64,000 nt of DNA from Acidobacteria bacterium UBA2161 (GCA_002328835.1 DCWN01000007.1:2844-66843), one strand, 5' to 3'; counted from the first letter of the stretch, positions 9,606-19,500 are shown. Notes: a model not told the origin generated them from the letters alone. Program-made: numbers and translations.

Positions 9606-11123
9606 CTACCGGCGAGCCGGGCGGCCGGACGGACGCCGGCGGTGCCGCGGACGCACACCCACCTTCTTCTTGGCGGCGGGTTCGGGCCGGGGCTGGGCCG
9701 CCGGCGCCTCCCCCGGACGCGGCACCGGCGCGTGCAGGCTCTGCTGGTAGTAGTCGTCGAGCAGCATCGCGATCAGCGCCGACTCGTCCTCGTTCTCGGC
9801 GAGCTGCCGGGCCAGCGACACGAACCGCTGACCGCGCTCGGCCTTCAACGAATCGCGATCGCGCAGCCGCGCCTCGAGCAGCACCGTCACCCGCTCCGCC
9901 ACCACGGCCTCCACGTCGGACGGCGTCGGTAGCGGCCGCTCCTGCATCTCGATCCCGTAGGCCTTGGCGATCTTGTTCAGGGTGAACCACTCGAGCTCGG
10001 TCACGAGCGACATCGCGATACCCGACGCACCGGCGCGCCCCGTCCGTCCCGATCGATGGATGTAGCCTTCGATGTCGGCAGGCGGCTCGTACTGAATGAC
10101 GTGCGACAGCTCCGGGATGTCGAGCCCGCGCGCGGCCACGTCGGTCGCGACGAGGAAGCGGAGCGATCCCTGCCGCACCCGCTTCAGCACCTTCTCGCGT
10201 TCGGCCTGAGAGAGATCCGCGCTCAACTCGTCCGCGTCGTAGCCGAAGTTCTTGAGCACATTTGACACGTAGTGCACAGTCGACTTCGTGTTCGAGAAGA
10301 TGATCGCCGACGACGGATTCTCCAACTCGATGATCCGCATCAGACTGCGGTCCTTGTCCATCCCGGGCACGATGTAATAGACGTGCTCGGTGTCGGTCAC
10401 GTGGACGTGGTCGCGGCTGAGCGTCAGGAACTCGGGGTCGGGAATGAACTCCTGGGCCGTGCGGATGACGTAGGTCGGAAAGGTTGCGGAGAACATGCAG
10501 CTGTGCAGCCGGCGCTCGGGAAAGTGCCGTTGCATCTCCTTCATGTCCGGGTAGAAGCCCATCGACAGCATCCGGTCGGCCTCGTCGAAGACGACCATCT
10601 CCAGATGCTTGAACGACAGGTTGCGCTTGAGCAGGTGATCGAGCACGCGACCGGGCGTGCCGACGACGATGTGCGCGCCCTCCCGCAGCGCGTCGATCTG
10701 CGGGCCGTAGCCGACGCCGCCGTACACCGGCACGTGGCGCAGGCCGGCGTCGCCGCACAGTGTCTCAGCCTCGTGCCAGACCTGCCGGGCCAGCTCCCGC
10801 GTCGGCACCAGCACGAGCGCCTGGCAGTGCGGCTTCTTCGGGTCCAGGCGCTCCAGCATCGGCAGCAGGAACGCGCCGGTCTTGCCGCTGCCCGTCCGGG
10901 CCTGGATCAGCAGGTCGCGGCCACCCAGCAGATACGGGATCGCCTTCGCCTGCACCGGCATCAGCGAGGTCCACCCGGCCCGCTTGGCGCCGGCCCGAAG
11001 CGGCGGGGGCAGGTCGTCGATGCCGACCTCGGGAAGCGGGTTCTTGGGTTCCGACACGACGGGTTCGTTCAGTTCAGTCACTCTGCTCTCTTCGGATGGC
11101 GTTTTCGGACACGGTCGATCCAT
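9606..11123 (-). CDS. DEAD-box ATP-dependent RNA helicase
   Basis: A 505-residue superfamily 2 helicase. Motifs in order: Q-motif region (LMPVQAKAI, about 55), Walker A ARTGSGKT (75-82), PTRELA, TPGRVLDHL, DEAD (180-183), SAT in FSATFP, and ARGLDIP and HRSGRTGRAG in the second RecA domain. A basic, Ala/Pro-rich tail (about 465-505) is likely an RNA-binding extension as in RhlE/CshA-type helicases. It probably unwinds structured mRNA or rRNA. The ATG at 11123 has little Shine-Dalgarno support, and an in-frame GTG at 11081 is a credible alternative. A terminator hairpin upstream separates it from the zinc-ribbon gene. Confidence 0.93.
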   Translation of the reverse strand: MDRPCPKTPSEESRVTELNEPVVSEPKNPLPEVGIDDLPPPLRAGAKRAGWTSLMPVQAKAIPYLLGGRDLLIQARTGSGKTGAFLLPMLERLDPKKPHCQALVLVPTRELARQVWHEAETLCGDAGLRHVPVYGGVGYGPQIDALREGAHIVVGTPGRVLDHLLKRNLSFKHLEMVVFDEADRMLSMGFYPDMKEMQRHFPERRLHSCMFSATFPTYVIRTAQEFIPDPEFLTLSRDHVHVTDTEHVYYIVPGMDKDRSLMRIIELENPSSAIIFSNTKSTVHYVSNVLKNFGYDADELSADLSQAEREKVLKRVRQGSLRFLVATDVAARGLDIPELSHVIQYEPPADIEGYIHRSGRTGRAGASGIAMSLVTELEWFTLNKIAKAYGIEMQERPLPTPSDVEAVVAERVTVLLEARLRDRDSLKAERGQRFVSLARQLAENEDESALIAMLLDDYYQQSLHAPVPRPGEAPAAQPRPEPAAKKKVGVRPRHRRRPSGRPARR

Positions 11124-11149
11124 TAATCATGTCACAGATGGCCTGCCCT

Positions 11150-11192
11150 AAACACGAAACGGGAGACAGAAGCCTTCGCTTCCGCCTCCCGT
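11150..11192 (-). terminator. Rho-independent terminator after the zinc-ribbon gene
   Basis: On the minus strand, ACGGGAG pairs with CTCCCGT. An inner helix GAAGC/GCTTC encloses the loop, giving a long stable hairpin (11159-11192). TTTCGTGTTT follows. It lies 22 bp past the zinc-ribbon stop codon and before the helicase start. Confidence 0.75.
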
Positions 11193-11214
11193 CTTCACAA
11201 CCCGAGCTCGAGGC

Positions 11215-11406
11215 CTAGACGGCGCAGGTCATATCCTCGCCGCAGCAGATCGGCGACTTGATCTTGCCGTGGCCGTCGGGACACTTCGAGATGTGCACGG
11301 CGTTGCCATCAATGGTGAGGCTGTCGTGCACGAGTTCCTTTCCGCACTTCCCACAGGTCATCGTGCCCACGCTCATTCCGCACTTCGGACAGGTATACGC
11401 AGCCAT
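11215..11406 (-). CDS. Small zinc-ribbon protein
   Basis: A 63-residue protein with eight cysteines: C6/C9 and C18/C21 form two CxxC pairs (TCPKCG, TCGKCGKEL), followed by C42, C54, C55 and C61. A His-containing segment (VHISKCPDGHG) may add metal ligands. Two metal sites, zinc or iron, are plausible. There is no signal peptide, so it is probably cytosolic. The ATG at 11406 is preceded by GGGAGCC; the longer open frame upstream runs into the CopD gene and was rejected. It carries its own terminator, suggesting an independent, well-expressed transcript. The function is not known to me. Confidence 0.75.
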   Translation of the reverse strand: MAAYTCPKCGMSVGTMTCGKCGKELVHDSLTIDGNAVHISKCPDGHGKIKSPICCGEDMTCAV

Positions 11407-11491
11407 GACGTTCGAGGCTCCCTTCAGGATGATGAATCGACCAAGCGACAGTCCTCTAGTGTAGTCAATTCTCCCCCACGACCCACCGGGC

Positions 11492-12427
11492 TCAGTGCGA
11501 CGGCATCGGCAGGCCAACGAACACCGCCGTTGCGACCAGGACGGCGGCCGCCAGCACCAGCTCCACGGATGCCGAACGCACAAGCGGTGCGGTCGCGTCG
11601 GACGCACCGAGGCGGGGGCGGAGTCGTTGCCAGTTGTACGCCCCGAGGGACGCGACCCCCAGGAAGAGGCCGAGCTTCACCAGGAGCGCCCGCCCGTACG
11701 CGGTTGTCGCCAGAAGCGCGAAATCCTCGAGATAGAGCCAGGTGGTGGCGCCGCCGGTCATCACGAGCAGGCCGGCCCCGGCAAGCGCCAGCGGCGAAAA
11801 CGCGTTCACCAGAACCGCAACCCGCTCCCAGGGCGGCGGAGGGGACCTGTCGCCGTCGTCATCATCCAGCGTCGGCCAGATGCTGACGGCGCTGACGACC
11901 GCCAGGGTGCCGACCCAAAGGCCTGCGCCGGCAAGATGCAGGCCTTGGAGCAGCACCGGCTGCCAGGGCCGAGTGTTCGCCATGGCGTGACCAGTGAGTG
12001 GATTCGCCGCGCACACCGCCACGGCGGCGGCTCCGGCCGCCGGCCAGCCGAGCCGTGGAGCCCCGAGCGTCGACGAGAAGGCCACCACACAGGCGACGGC
12101 CGCCACGAACTGCCAACTCCAGCCGTCGCCCCAGCGGGTTTCGAAGGCGACGGTCCGGAGAAGGTCGGTCGTGACCGTTTCGTCGAGGCCGAAGATCGAA
12201 TAGGTCTGTGCGTAGAGCCGCCCGAGCGAGGCCAGCAGCAACAGCATGCCGCCGGCCAGACCGATCAGGCTGGCCCGCCCGGCGAGCCGCTCGACCGGCA
12301 GGCACCGAGCCGCAGTCGGGAGGACGACGAACCGGAAGCCGCACGCCCCGATCGCGACAACCCCGCCGACATAGGACAGCCACCGGCTGCTCACGAGCAG
12401 GGCGGCCGCAACGGTCTCAGAGGCCAT
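11492..12427 (-). CDS. CopD-family copper-resistance membrane protein
   Basis: A 311-residue polytopic protein with about eight hydrophobic helices, matching the CopD domain. Conserved-looking His/Trp positions include NPLTGHAMANTRPWQPVLLQGLHLAGAGLWVGTL (split here for reference: NPLTGHAMAN, then GLHLAGAGLWVGTL). CopD proteins work with periplasmic CopC in copper handling or uptake. Gene order on the minus strand is Cys/His-rich protein, CopC, CopD. The gap to CopC is about 40 bp, consistent with one operon. Copper as substrate is inferred from the family and the CopC neighbour. Confidence 0.85.
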   Translation of the reverse strand: MASETVAAALLVSSRWLSYVGGVVAIGACGFRFVVLPTAARCLPVERLAGRASLIGLAGGMLLLLASLGRLYAQTYSIFGLDETVTTDLLRTVAFETRWGDGWSWQFVAAVACVVAFSSTLGAPRLGWPAAGAAAVAVCAANPLTGHAMANTRPWQPVLLQGLHLAGAGLWVGTLAVVSAVSIWPTLDDDDGDRSPPPPWERVAVLVNAFSPLALAGAGLLVMTGGATTWLYLEDFALLATTAYGRALLVKLGLFLGVASLGAYNWQRLRPRLGASDATAPLVRSASVELVLAAAVLVATAVFVGLPMPSH

Positions 12428-12466
12428 CGAGATCGGGCGTGCCTTCCGTGTGCGCGAACTGACCGA

Positions 12467-12841
12467 CTAGCGGTCGGCAGCCGCGTCCGACACCTGGAAC
12501 GCGAACTCGCCGCGCAGCACGTGGCCGTCGTCGCCGGCGGTCCGCCATTCCACCGTGTAGCTGCCCGACGCAAGCGTGTCACCCACCTCGGCGACGAGGG
12601 AGTTGTCCTCACCGGCCGTGACATCGCCGATCGCGACCGCCATGTTGTCGTGCTTCAGGCTGAGCGCGCTGACCGACAACTCAGGGCTCTGGGTGAACCA
12701 GACCTGAACCGCTGACGGCGGAGCCACGCTCGCGTCGGCCTCCGGCATCGTCTTCGTGACAGCCAGATGGGCGAACAGCGCAGGCGCGGTGAGCAGCGCG
12801 GTGACGACGATTCCGAAAATCCACATCTGTGCTCGTACCAT
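12467..12841 (-). CDS. CopC-domain periplasmic copper-binding protein
   Basis: A 124-residue protein with a signal peptide. Predicted cleavage after ALFA leaves His25 as the mature N-terminus, as required for the CopC Cu(II) site, and GDDGHVLRGEF (D105, H107) supplies the other typical ligands. The beta-sandwich pattern HLAVTKTMPEADA ... VWFTQSPELS is characteristic. It is predicted to bind copper in the periplasm and pass it to the adjacent CopD. Confidence 0.88.
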   Translation of the reverse strand: MVRAQMWIFGIVVTALLTAPALFAHLAVTKTMPEADASVAPPSAVQVWFTQSPELSVSALSLKHDNMAVAIGDVTAGEDNSLVAEVGDTLASGSYTVEWRTAGDDGHVLRGEFAFQVSDAAADR

Positions 12842-12917
12842 GACCTCTACCTCTCCGAATGATCGATCGTTGAATCCGAACGGATGAACGTCCCGGCTCG
12901 CGCGCCTGGCGAGACGT

Positions 12918-12936
12918 CGCGCGGCTTCGCCGCGCG
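12918..12936. terminator. GC-rich hairpin (possible terminator)
   Basis: A perfect 8-bp stem (CGCGCGGC/GCCGCGCG) with loop TTC lies between the Cys/His-rich gene and copC. No T-tract follows on either strand, so it may instead act as an attenuating or stabilising hairpin within the copper operon. Confidence 0.35.
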
Positions 12937-12980
12937 CGGCAGAGCTCAGACCCTGCCCTGGAGTCGGGTCGAGAGAAACT

Positions 12981-12999
12981 GCGGGGCCTTCAGGCCCGA
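12981..12999 (-). repeat. Palindromic intergenic repeat, copy with in-loop stop codon
   Basis: On the minus strand this reads GGGCCTGAAGGCCC within a longer GC palindrome. The loop TGA (12992-12990) is the stop codon of the Cys/His-rich gene. It has the same architecture as the copy that ends the sulfatase gene near 29015. Confidence 0.6.
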
Positions 13000-13391
13000 G
13001 GCGGGGGGACGAACGGCGGCTGCGGCGCAGCGACGAGTGATTCGATGGCCGACGACGGCGCCAGGGTCGGCGTGATGTCGGCAGCCAGCGATGCGCCAGA
13101 GACCAGCAGCGCAGTCGGACTCAGCAGCAGGTCGACGGCTCGGTCCTTGTCGCAGCCGCAGGTGAGACTCGCGTCGCCCGCCGCGGCAGTGGCAGCCGCC
13201 GTATGGTGCGGCATCGGGCAGTGCGCGCCGGACACCATCTCCGCGTCGTGGCTCTCGGCCGCCGCCGCCACGGCGTGATCCATCTCACACCCTGACTGGC
13301 AGCAGGCCATCGCCGCGGTCCCCAGCACGGAGAGCTGCAGCGCCACGACGAAGGCGCACCACGCCGGCAGACGCCGGCGCACCAGATGCAT
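12990..13391 (-). CDS. Cys/His/Met-rich periplasmic protein, probable metal binder
   Basis: A 133-residue protein with a signal peptide (hydrophobic LQLSVLGTAAMA). The mature N-terminus is rich in thiol and imidazole ligands: CCQSGCEMDHA, HDAEMVSGAHCPMPHH, then CGCDKD. It ends in a proline-rich tail. No named domain was recognised. It is the first gene of the CopC-CopD cluster, so a copper or mercury sensor or chaperone role is plausible but inferred. Its stop codon lies inside a palindromic repeat, so the last residues may have been reshaped by repeat insertion. Confidence 0.65.
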   Translation of the reverse strand: MHLVRRRLPAWCAFVVALQLSVLGTAAMACCQSGCEMDHAVAAAAESHDAEMVSGAHCPMPHHTAAATAAAGDASLTCGCDKDRAVDLLLSPTALLVSGASLAADITPTLAPSSAIESLVAAPQPPFVPPPRA

Positions 13392-13421
13392 TTCCTCAGT
13401 CTAGAACAGCGTGCCGTGGTG

Positions 13422-14732
13422 TCAAGCGCCCGACGTCTTCAGCTGGTTCAAGACGGCGTAGATCGCCATGCCCACGACGAGGATGGCCAAGCCGACGAGC
13501 GACTCGAACGTCCGGTCGGTCAGCGTGAAGGTCAACATCCAGACGTTCACGGTCAGGAAGATGGCGGGGGTATAGGGGTAGCCCCAGGTGCGATAGGGCC
13601 GCGGCAGATCGGGCTGGGTCCAGCGCAGCACGTAGACGCCCGCGACCGCCAGCGTCGAGATCGTCACGAGCAGGATCGACGCGTAGACGAGCACCTGATC
13701 GAAGCTGAACAAGTAGATGAACGCGAGCGACAGCACGAGTTGCAGCACGAACGCGTTCACCGGCAGCCCGCGCGCGCTCCGGGTGGACAGCCAGCCGAGC
13801 GCCGGGACGTCCTCGCCCATCACGGCGAGGATGCGCGGGCCAAGGAAGATGTAGGCGCTCACGGTCGACGCGAGTAGCACGACGATGATCGAGGCGGTGA
13901 TCCGGCCGCCGGCCTCGCCGAAAATCTGCGCGCCCGACAGGAAGCCAACCTCGATCTGGCCCGCCAGATCGTCGATCGGCACGGTGTAGAGGAACGCGTA
14001 GTTGAGCAGGACGTAGAGGACGGTCACCACGCCGGTGCCGAGCAGGAGCGCGCGCGGCAGCGTCTGGCTCGGCCGGTCGAGTTCGCCGACGATGTAAATC
14101 GCCGAGTTCCACCCGGTGTAGGCATACGACACGAAGATCAGCGCGACGGCATAGCCTGACCCGGTCATGAACGCCAAGTCTGACCCGCCCGGCACAAGCG
14201 GCACCGACTGCGGACTGTCCACGGTGAAGGCCGACAGCGCGAAGACGAGGATCAGCAGAACCTTGAGCGCGGTCAGGACTTTCTGAAGCGCTGTTCCCGC
14301 CCTCAAGCTGGACGCGTGGAGGATACTGAAGGTAAGGACCGTGCCCGCAGCCAGATGGTTCTCGGCCACGCCCGGCACGATGGCAGCCGAATACGACGCC
14401 AGGGCCATGGCCGCCAACGCGGCGGGGCCGGCGAAACCGACCGTGGCCGAGACCCAACCGGCCAGAAACCCGAGCGCCGGCGAGTAGACGCGCGTCAGGA
14501 TGTTGTACTCGCCGCCCGACCTGGGCAGCGCCGCGCCCAGCTCGCCATAGGTCAGGGCGCCGCACAGGGCGATCACGCCGCCGATGATCCAGAGCATCAT
14601 GACGGCCGATGCCGATCGGATATCGGCGACCTGGAATCCGAGGGTCGTGAAGACGCCGGTGCCGATCATCGCCGCGATGACGAAGGCGGTTGCGGTCCGG
14701 AGGTCGAGCGTGGTCTTGGATTCGTTGGGCAT
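13422..14732 (-). CDS. APC-superfamily amino acid permease
   Basis: A 436-residue inner-membrane transporter with about 12 helices. The APC unwound-helix motif AAMIGTGVFTTLGF lies in TM1, and GALTYGELGAALPRSGGEY follows. The substrate is probably an amino acid or related amine. It lies 75 bp downstream of gamma-glutamyltransferase on the same strand, consistent with uptake of amino acids that enzyme releases. The annotated ATG lies only a few bases after a terminator-like hairpin and T-run and has no Shine-Dalgarno sequence, so its expression or start is unusual. Confidence 0.88.
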   Translation of the reverse strand: MPNESKTTLDLRTATAFVIAAMIGTGVFTTLGFQVADIRSASAVMMLWIIGGVIALCGALTYGELGAALPRSGGEYNILTRVYSPALGFLAGWVSATVGFAGPAALAAMALASYSAAIVPGVAENHLAAGTVLTFSILHASSLRAGTALQKVLTALKVLLILVFALSAFTVDSPQSVPLVPGGSDLAFMTGSGYAVALIFVSYAYTGWNSAIYIVGELDRPSQTLPRALLLGTGVVTVLYVLLNYAFLYTVPIDDLAGQIEVGFLSGAQIFGEAGGRITASIIVVLLASTVSAYIFLGPRILAVMGEDVPALGWLSTRSARGLPVNAFVLQLVLSLAFIYLFSFDQVLVYASILLVTISTLAVAGVYVLRWTQPDLPRPYRTWGYPYTPAIFLTVNVWMLTFTLTDRTFESLVGLAILVVGMAIYAVLNQLKTSGA

Positions 14733-14737
14733 GGTCG

Positions 14738-14767
14738 AAAAAAGAGCGCAGCCCCGTCGGGCTGCGC
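14738..14767 (-). terminator. Strong Rho-independent terminator abutting the permease start
   Basis: On the minus strand, GCGCAGCCC pairs with GGGCTGCGC (9 bp, loop GACG), followed by TCTTTTTT. It lies after the gamma-glutamyltransferase gene. The U-tract ends about six bases before the permease ATG (14732), so it could terminate ggt transcripts or attenuate read-through into the permease. Confidence 0.7.
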
Positions 14768-14770
14768 CCT

Positions 14771-14795
14771 CGCGGGGCTGAGGCCCCGCGCCACC
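14771..14795 (+). repeat. Palindromic intergenic repeat, copy 2
   Basis: CGCGGGGCTGAGGCCCCGCG is followed by CCACC. It lies immediately downstream of the ggt stop and next to the terminator hairpin. The same loop TGA and flank occur as in the other copies. Confidence 0.6.
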
Positions 14796-14807
14796 GTTTC
14801 CTCTTCC

Positions 14808-16502
14808 CTAATACGCCACTGCGATGCCGTCCTTGTGGTGGCTCGACCCGCCAATCATGGCACCGGTGGCCCGATCGAAGATGATCCCCTGGCCGCCGCC
14901 GACGCCGCCAATTTCGCTGCGGCGTCTGAGTTCGTGGCCCATCGCCTCGAGCGCGTCGAGCACGGCGGGATCGATCCCGGGCTCCGCCGTCACGCTCATC
15001 CCGCGGTTGTGGTTGACGCGCGGCACCTCCAGCGCCTGCTGCATGTTCATCCCAAACTCGACGACGTTCAGGAAGACCTGCACGTGCTGCTGCGGCTGGA
15101 CCGCGCCGCCCATGACGCCGAAGCTCATGAAGAACTCGTCGTCCTTGAACGCCATCGCCGGGATGATCGTGTGGAACGGCCGCTTGTGCGGCGCGGCCAC
15201 GTTCACGTGGCCTTCCTCCAGCGAGAACAGCGCCGCTCTGTTCTGCAGCGTGATGCCACTGTCGGGCACGACCAGGCCCGAGCCGAACGACGAGAAGATG
15301 CTGTAGATGAACGAGACCGCGTTGTGGTCCTTGTCCATCACGGTCAAATAGACCGTGTCACCTCGCTCGGGCAGGCCCGACTCGGTCAATTCCTGCGCCC
15401 GGTTCGGATCGATCCGGGCGAACTGCGACCGGCCGTAGCCCGTCGACGTTAGCACGTCCACCGGCAGTTCGTTCGCGTCGGGGTCGCCGACCCACTGGTC
15501 GAGATCGGCGTAGGCCAGCTTCTTCGCCTCGATCAGATGGTGCAGATACGCCGTCGAGTTGTGGCCGAGCGCGCTCAGGTCTGCGTTGCCGAGCGTATTG
15601 ACCATCTCCAGCGCGGCGATCCCCTGGCCGTTTGGTGGCAGCTCGTAGAGCGTGTAGGCCTTGTAGTCCGTCGACAGCGGCTCGACCCAGGACGAGGTGT
15701 GTTCCTCGAAGTCCTGCATCGTGAAGAAGCCGTTCTTGCTGTCGGAGTAGGCGACGATCGCCTCGGCGATCGGGCCGCGATAGAACGCGTCGCGCCCGCC
15801 CTCGGCGATCATCTTGAGCGTCCTGGCCAGGCCCGGGTTGACGAAGAGATCGCCGATCCGCGGCGCCTTGCCGTCGACCAGCCACGTGGCCGCCGCCGAC
15901 GGCTCGCGCCTGAGCTTCTCTTCGCTGCCGGCCCACACCTCCCCGATCCGCTCGGTGACATGGAACCCGTGCTCGGCGTAGTGGAGCGCCGGCGCCAGCA
16001 CCTCGGCCATCGTCATCGTGCCGTACTCCGCGAGCAGCGTGAACCAGCCGTCGACGGCGCCCGGCACCGAGACCGAGTAGATGCCGCCGATCCGATCCAT
16101 CTCCTGCTCGTCGAGCCGCCCCATCAACGCATCGAGCGTCATGCTGTACGACGACCGGCCGCTGCCGTTCAGGCCGAGGAGCTTCTTCTCGCCCTCGAGG
16201 TAGACCATCGCGAACATGTCGCCGCCGAGCGCCGTGCTGTGCGGCTCGGTGACGGTCAGGACCGCCGCCGTGGCGATCGCCGCGTCGATCGCGTTCCCAC
16301 CCTGCTTCAGAATGTCGAGGCCGGCGTTCGACGCCAGCGGCTGGCTCGTCGCGACGACGCCACGATGGCCGATCACCGCCGACCGCTTCGTGTCGAACGG
16401 GAACGGCGAGCCGTCTTCCTGGGCGGCCGCCGACGCGCCGAGGGAGACCACCACCAGCGCGAGAGCGATGGCGTGCGTCACCGAGACGGATCGAATATGC
16501 AT
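14808..16502 (-). CDS. ggt: Gamma-glutamyltransferase
   Basis: A 564-residue Ntn-hydrolase that cleaves gamma-glutamyl bonds (for example in glutathione). The signal peptide ends ASAAAQ, so it is periplasmic. The propeptide should self-cleave before Thr383 (GDT383VYLTVMDKD), which aligns with the E. coli nucleophile region. FGSGLVVPDSGI and GVMGGAVQPQQH are further family motifs. The ATG at 16502 has GAGG eight bases upstream, and that Shine-Dalgarno overlaps the stop codon of the upstream BNR gene. An in-frame GTG at 16511 is possible. Translation coupling with the BNR protein and a downstream amino acid permease suggest scavenging of peptides or glutathione. Confidence 0.93.
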   Translation of the reverse strand: MHIRSVSVTHAIALALVVVSLGASAAAQEDGSPFPFDTKRSAVIGHRGVVATSQPLASNAGLDILKQGGNAIDAAIATAAVLTVTEPHSTALGGDMFAMVYLEGEKKLLGLNGSGRSSYSMTLDALMGRLDEQEMDRIGGIYSVSVPGAVDGWFTLLAEYGTMTMAEVLAPALHYAEHGFHVTERIGEVWAGSEEKLRREPSAAATWLVDGKAPRIGDLFVNPGLARTLKMIAEGGRDAFYRGPIAEAIVAYSDSKNGFFTMQDFEEHTSSWVEPLSTDYKAYTLYELPPNGQGIAALEMVNTLGNADLSALGHNSTAYLHHLIEAKKLAYADLDQWVGDPDANELPVDVLTSTGYGRSQFARIDPNRAQELTESGLPERGDTVYLTVMDKDHNAVSFIYSIFSSFGSGLVVPDSGITLQNRAALFSLEEGHVNVAAPHKRPFHTIIPAMAFKDDEFFMSFGVMGGAVQPQQHVQVFLNVVEFGMNMQQALEVPRVNHNRGMSVTAEPGIDPAVLDALEAMGHELRRRSEIGGVGGGQGIIFDRATGAMIGGSSHHKDGIAVAY

Positions 16503-16512
16503 CGGGTTCACC

Positions 16513-19500
16513 TCATTGCGGCGGCACGACCAGGACCGGCGGGACGCCCTGCGATTCGAGCGTATCGTTCAACGACCCAACCTCGCCGTCGATCGCCGCG
16601 CGCACCTCGGTGAGGACATCCCGCATCCGCTCTTGGAGCACGCCCTGCACCTCGCGCTGCTGGTCGTTCGGCGGGAAGTCGTAGGTCGCCACGTTGCGGA
16701 TCAGATAGGCCAGCCGGCCTTGCAGCATCGTCGGCCACCGGATGTTGTCCTGCCCGGTACCTGTCCGCCTCAGCTGGACCATCTTCTCCTCGACGGCGAT
16801 CACGGTGCCGTCCACCTCCGCGATCGCTTCGACGAGCGAGGCACGATCGTCCCCGGCGTCGGTCAGGACCGCCTGGAGGTCGTACAGCTGCCGCCGGATC
16901 CACTCGAGCTGGTTGATGGCGCCGGCGACCTCTTCGTGGTTGCCGCGCAGCTCGCGGGCCATCGCCAGCTGTGCGGCGATGTCGGCCTCGCTCCCCTCCG
17001 AGTTCGGGTCCTTCCTGACCTCGAGCGACTGCCGTTGCTCCTGGCCATCGACATCGAGAACGACGGTATACGTGCCTGGCGGCTCCAGGACAGTGATCTC
17101 GCCGCCGCCCGAGCGCCACCGCTCGTCACCCAGATCGACCCACTCGCCGTAGATCGGCTTCGTGCGTAGCTTGATCTGCACCGACGGCTCGCTGCGCAGG
17201 TCCCACCAGACCCGGTTGATCCCCTCCTGGGTCGTCGCGTCCAGCGTCCGGACGGTTTCGCCCTGGGCGTTCTCGATCTTCAGGCTGACCTCGCCGTTGT
17301 CGCCCGACCCGAGCCAGTAGTTGATCGATGCGCCGTAGGGTGGATTCTCGCCGTCGGACGGATCGTTAGGCATCGCCTGCGGCGACGTGATGTTGTGGAA
17401 GCGATAGGCCGCACGCGGCTCGAAGAGATGCGCGTCGCCGCCGGCCACCTCCGCGGTGTGCTGCTGCAGCGGCGAGAGGTCGTCGAGGATCCAGAAGCCC
17501 CGACCGTAGGTGCCGACGACCAGATCATTGAAATGCTCCTGGACGACGAGGCCGTAGATCGGTGCCGCCGGCATGTTCAGCTTGAGCGGCTGCCACAAGT
17601 CGCCGTCGTTGAACGAGACATAGACCGCGTTCTCGGTGCCGAGATAGACGAGGCCTTCGCGGACCGGGTCTTCCTGGATGCTCCGCGCGAAACTGAGTGG
17701 GCTGTCGGCAATGCCGTCGGTGATCTTCGTCCAGGACTGCCCGTAGTCGTCGGTCCGGTAGACGTAGGGCGCGAAGTTCCCCACCTGATGGAACTCGATA
17801 GCGAGATACGCCTTGCCGGCGTCCCACTTCGACGCGTCGATGCCGCGGACGACGCCCAGTTCCGGCAGGTCGGGCAGGTTTGCCGTCACGTTCTGCCAGC
17901 TGGCGCCATCGTCGCGGCTGACGTGCACGATGCCGTCGTTCGACCCGGTGTAGAAGACGCCCTGCTGGGCCGGCGACTCGTCGAACGCGTAGATGACGCA
18001 GCAGTACTCGACGCCGATGTTGTCCGGCGTCAGGTCGCCCGACATCACCTGCTTGCTCTTGTCGTTGGTCGTGAGGTCCGGGCTGATGACCTCCCAGTTC
18101 TGCCCATCGTTCGTCGTCCGATGGACGTGCTGGCTGGTGACGTAGATGGTGTCGTTGTCGTGCGGTGAAATCAGGAGCGGGAACGTCCACTGGAACCGGT
18201 AGCGCAGCGATTCGGCCGGCCAGCCGATGGTGCTCTCGGGCCAGACCTCCAGCTGCCGGTACTGGCGCGTCCGCTCGTCGTAGCGGACGACGATGCCACC
18301 GACCGCGCCGGAGCCGGAGGCCGACGACCAGATGACGTCGGGCTCTTCCGGATCGGGCGTCGCGAAGCCGCTCTCACCGCCGCCTACCGAGTGCCACATC
18401 CCGCGAGGGATCCGGCCGCCGCCGAACCCGCCGGTCCGGGAGTTGCTCGGGCCGCGATACGACGGGCCGTCCTGCCGATTGCCGTAGACGTAGTACGGGA
18501 CCTTCGTATCAGCCGTCACGTGGTACATCTGCGCGATCGGCAGGTTCACTCTGAGCCAGGTCGCGCCGCGGTTCTGCGAGATCGCAAGGCCGCCGTCGTT
18601 CCCGACGATCATCCGGTCACCGTTGGTCGGGTCGATCCAGATGTCGTGGTTGTCGCCGCCGGGCCGCCGCCGCCCGCCCTGCTGCTGGCCGGTCCGGCCG
18701 CCGTCGATCGACCGGACGAACGGCGCGGTCAGGAAGTAGGCCTCGTCCGCGTCGTCCGGCGCCACGGCGCAGTTGTTGTAGTAGGCCGTCCGGCCGCCGA
18801 GGTCCTGGTTGTGGGTCATCAACTGCCAGGTCTCGGCGCCGTCGTCCGACCGCCACAGTTCGCCGTTGTCGGTCTCCTCGCCGTTCAGCGGCACGCCGTC
18901 GCCGGTCTCGATAAGCGCGTAGACCCGGTTCGAGTCGGCCGGCGTCAGACAGACGTCGACCTTACCGATCGTCCGGGTCGGCAGGCCGTTCCCTTCCAGC
19001 TTCGTCCAGGTGTCGCCCGCATCGCGCGACATGTAGAGGCCGCTGCCAGGTCCGCCGCTCCGGCGGCCCCAGGTGTTGAACGTGACGGTCCACATGCCGG
19101 CGTAGAGGGTGCGCGGGTTGTGGGGATCCATCTCGACACTCGACGCGCCACTGTTCTCGTCGGCGAAGAGCACCTGTTCCCAGGTGTCGCCGCCGTCCAT
19201 CGTCCGGTAGACGCCCCGCTCGGGCTGGGGCCCGTGGGCATGACCGAGCGCGCCGACGTAGACGATGTCGGGGTCGGTCGGATGAATGAGGACACGCGAG
19301 ATCCGGCCGGTCGCTTCCAGCCCCATGTTCGTCCAGGTCTTGCCGGCGTCGGTCGACTTCCAGACGCCGTCACCGATCGTCACGTTCGACCGGATGTGCG
19401 GCTCGCCGGTGCCGGCCCAAACGATCTGGGAATCCGACACCGACACGGCCAGGGCGCCGACCGCGTGCGTCGGGTAGTCGTCGAAGATCGGCTCCCAGAA

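Noticed and set aside
9642..11126. Long open frames antisense to the helicase, leuC, BNR, sulfatase and other genes
   Set aside because: They mirror GC-rich coding sequence, lack domains and RBS, and overlap well-supported genes entirely.
13396..14565. A 389-codon frame in another phase of the permease gene
   Set aside because: It is arginine-rich shadow translation of the permease with no recognisable domain.
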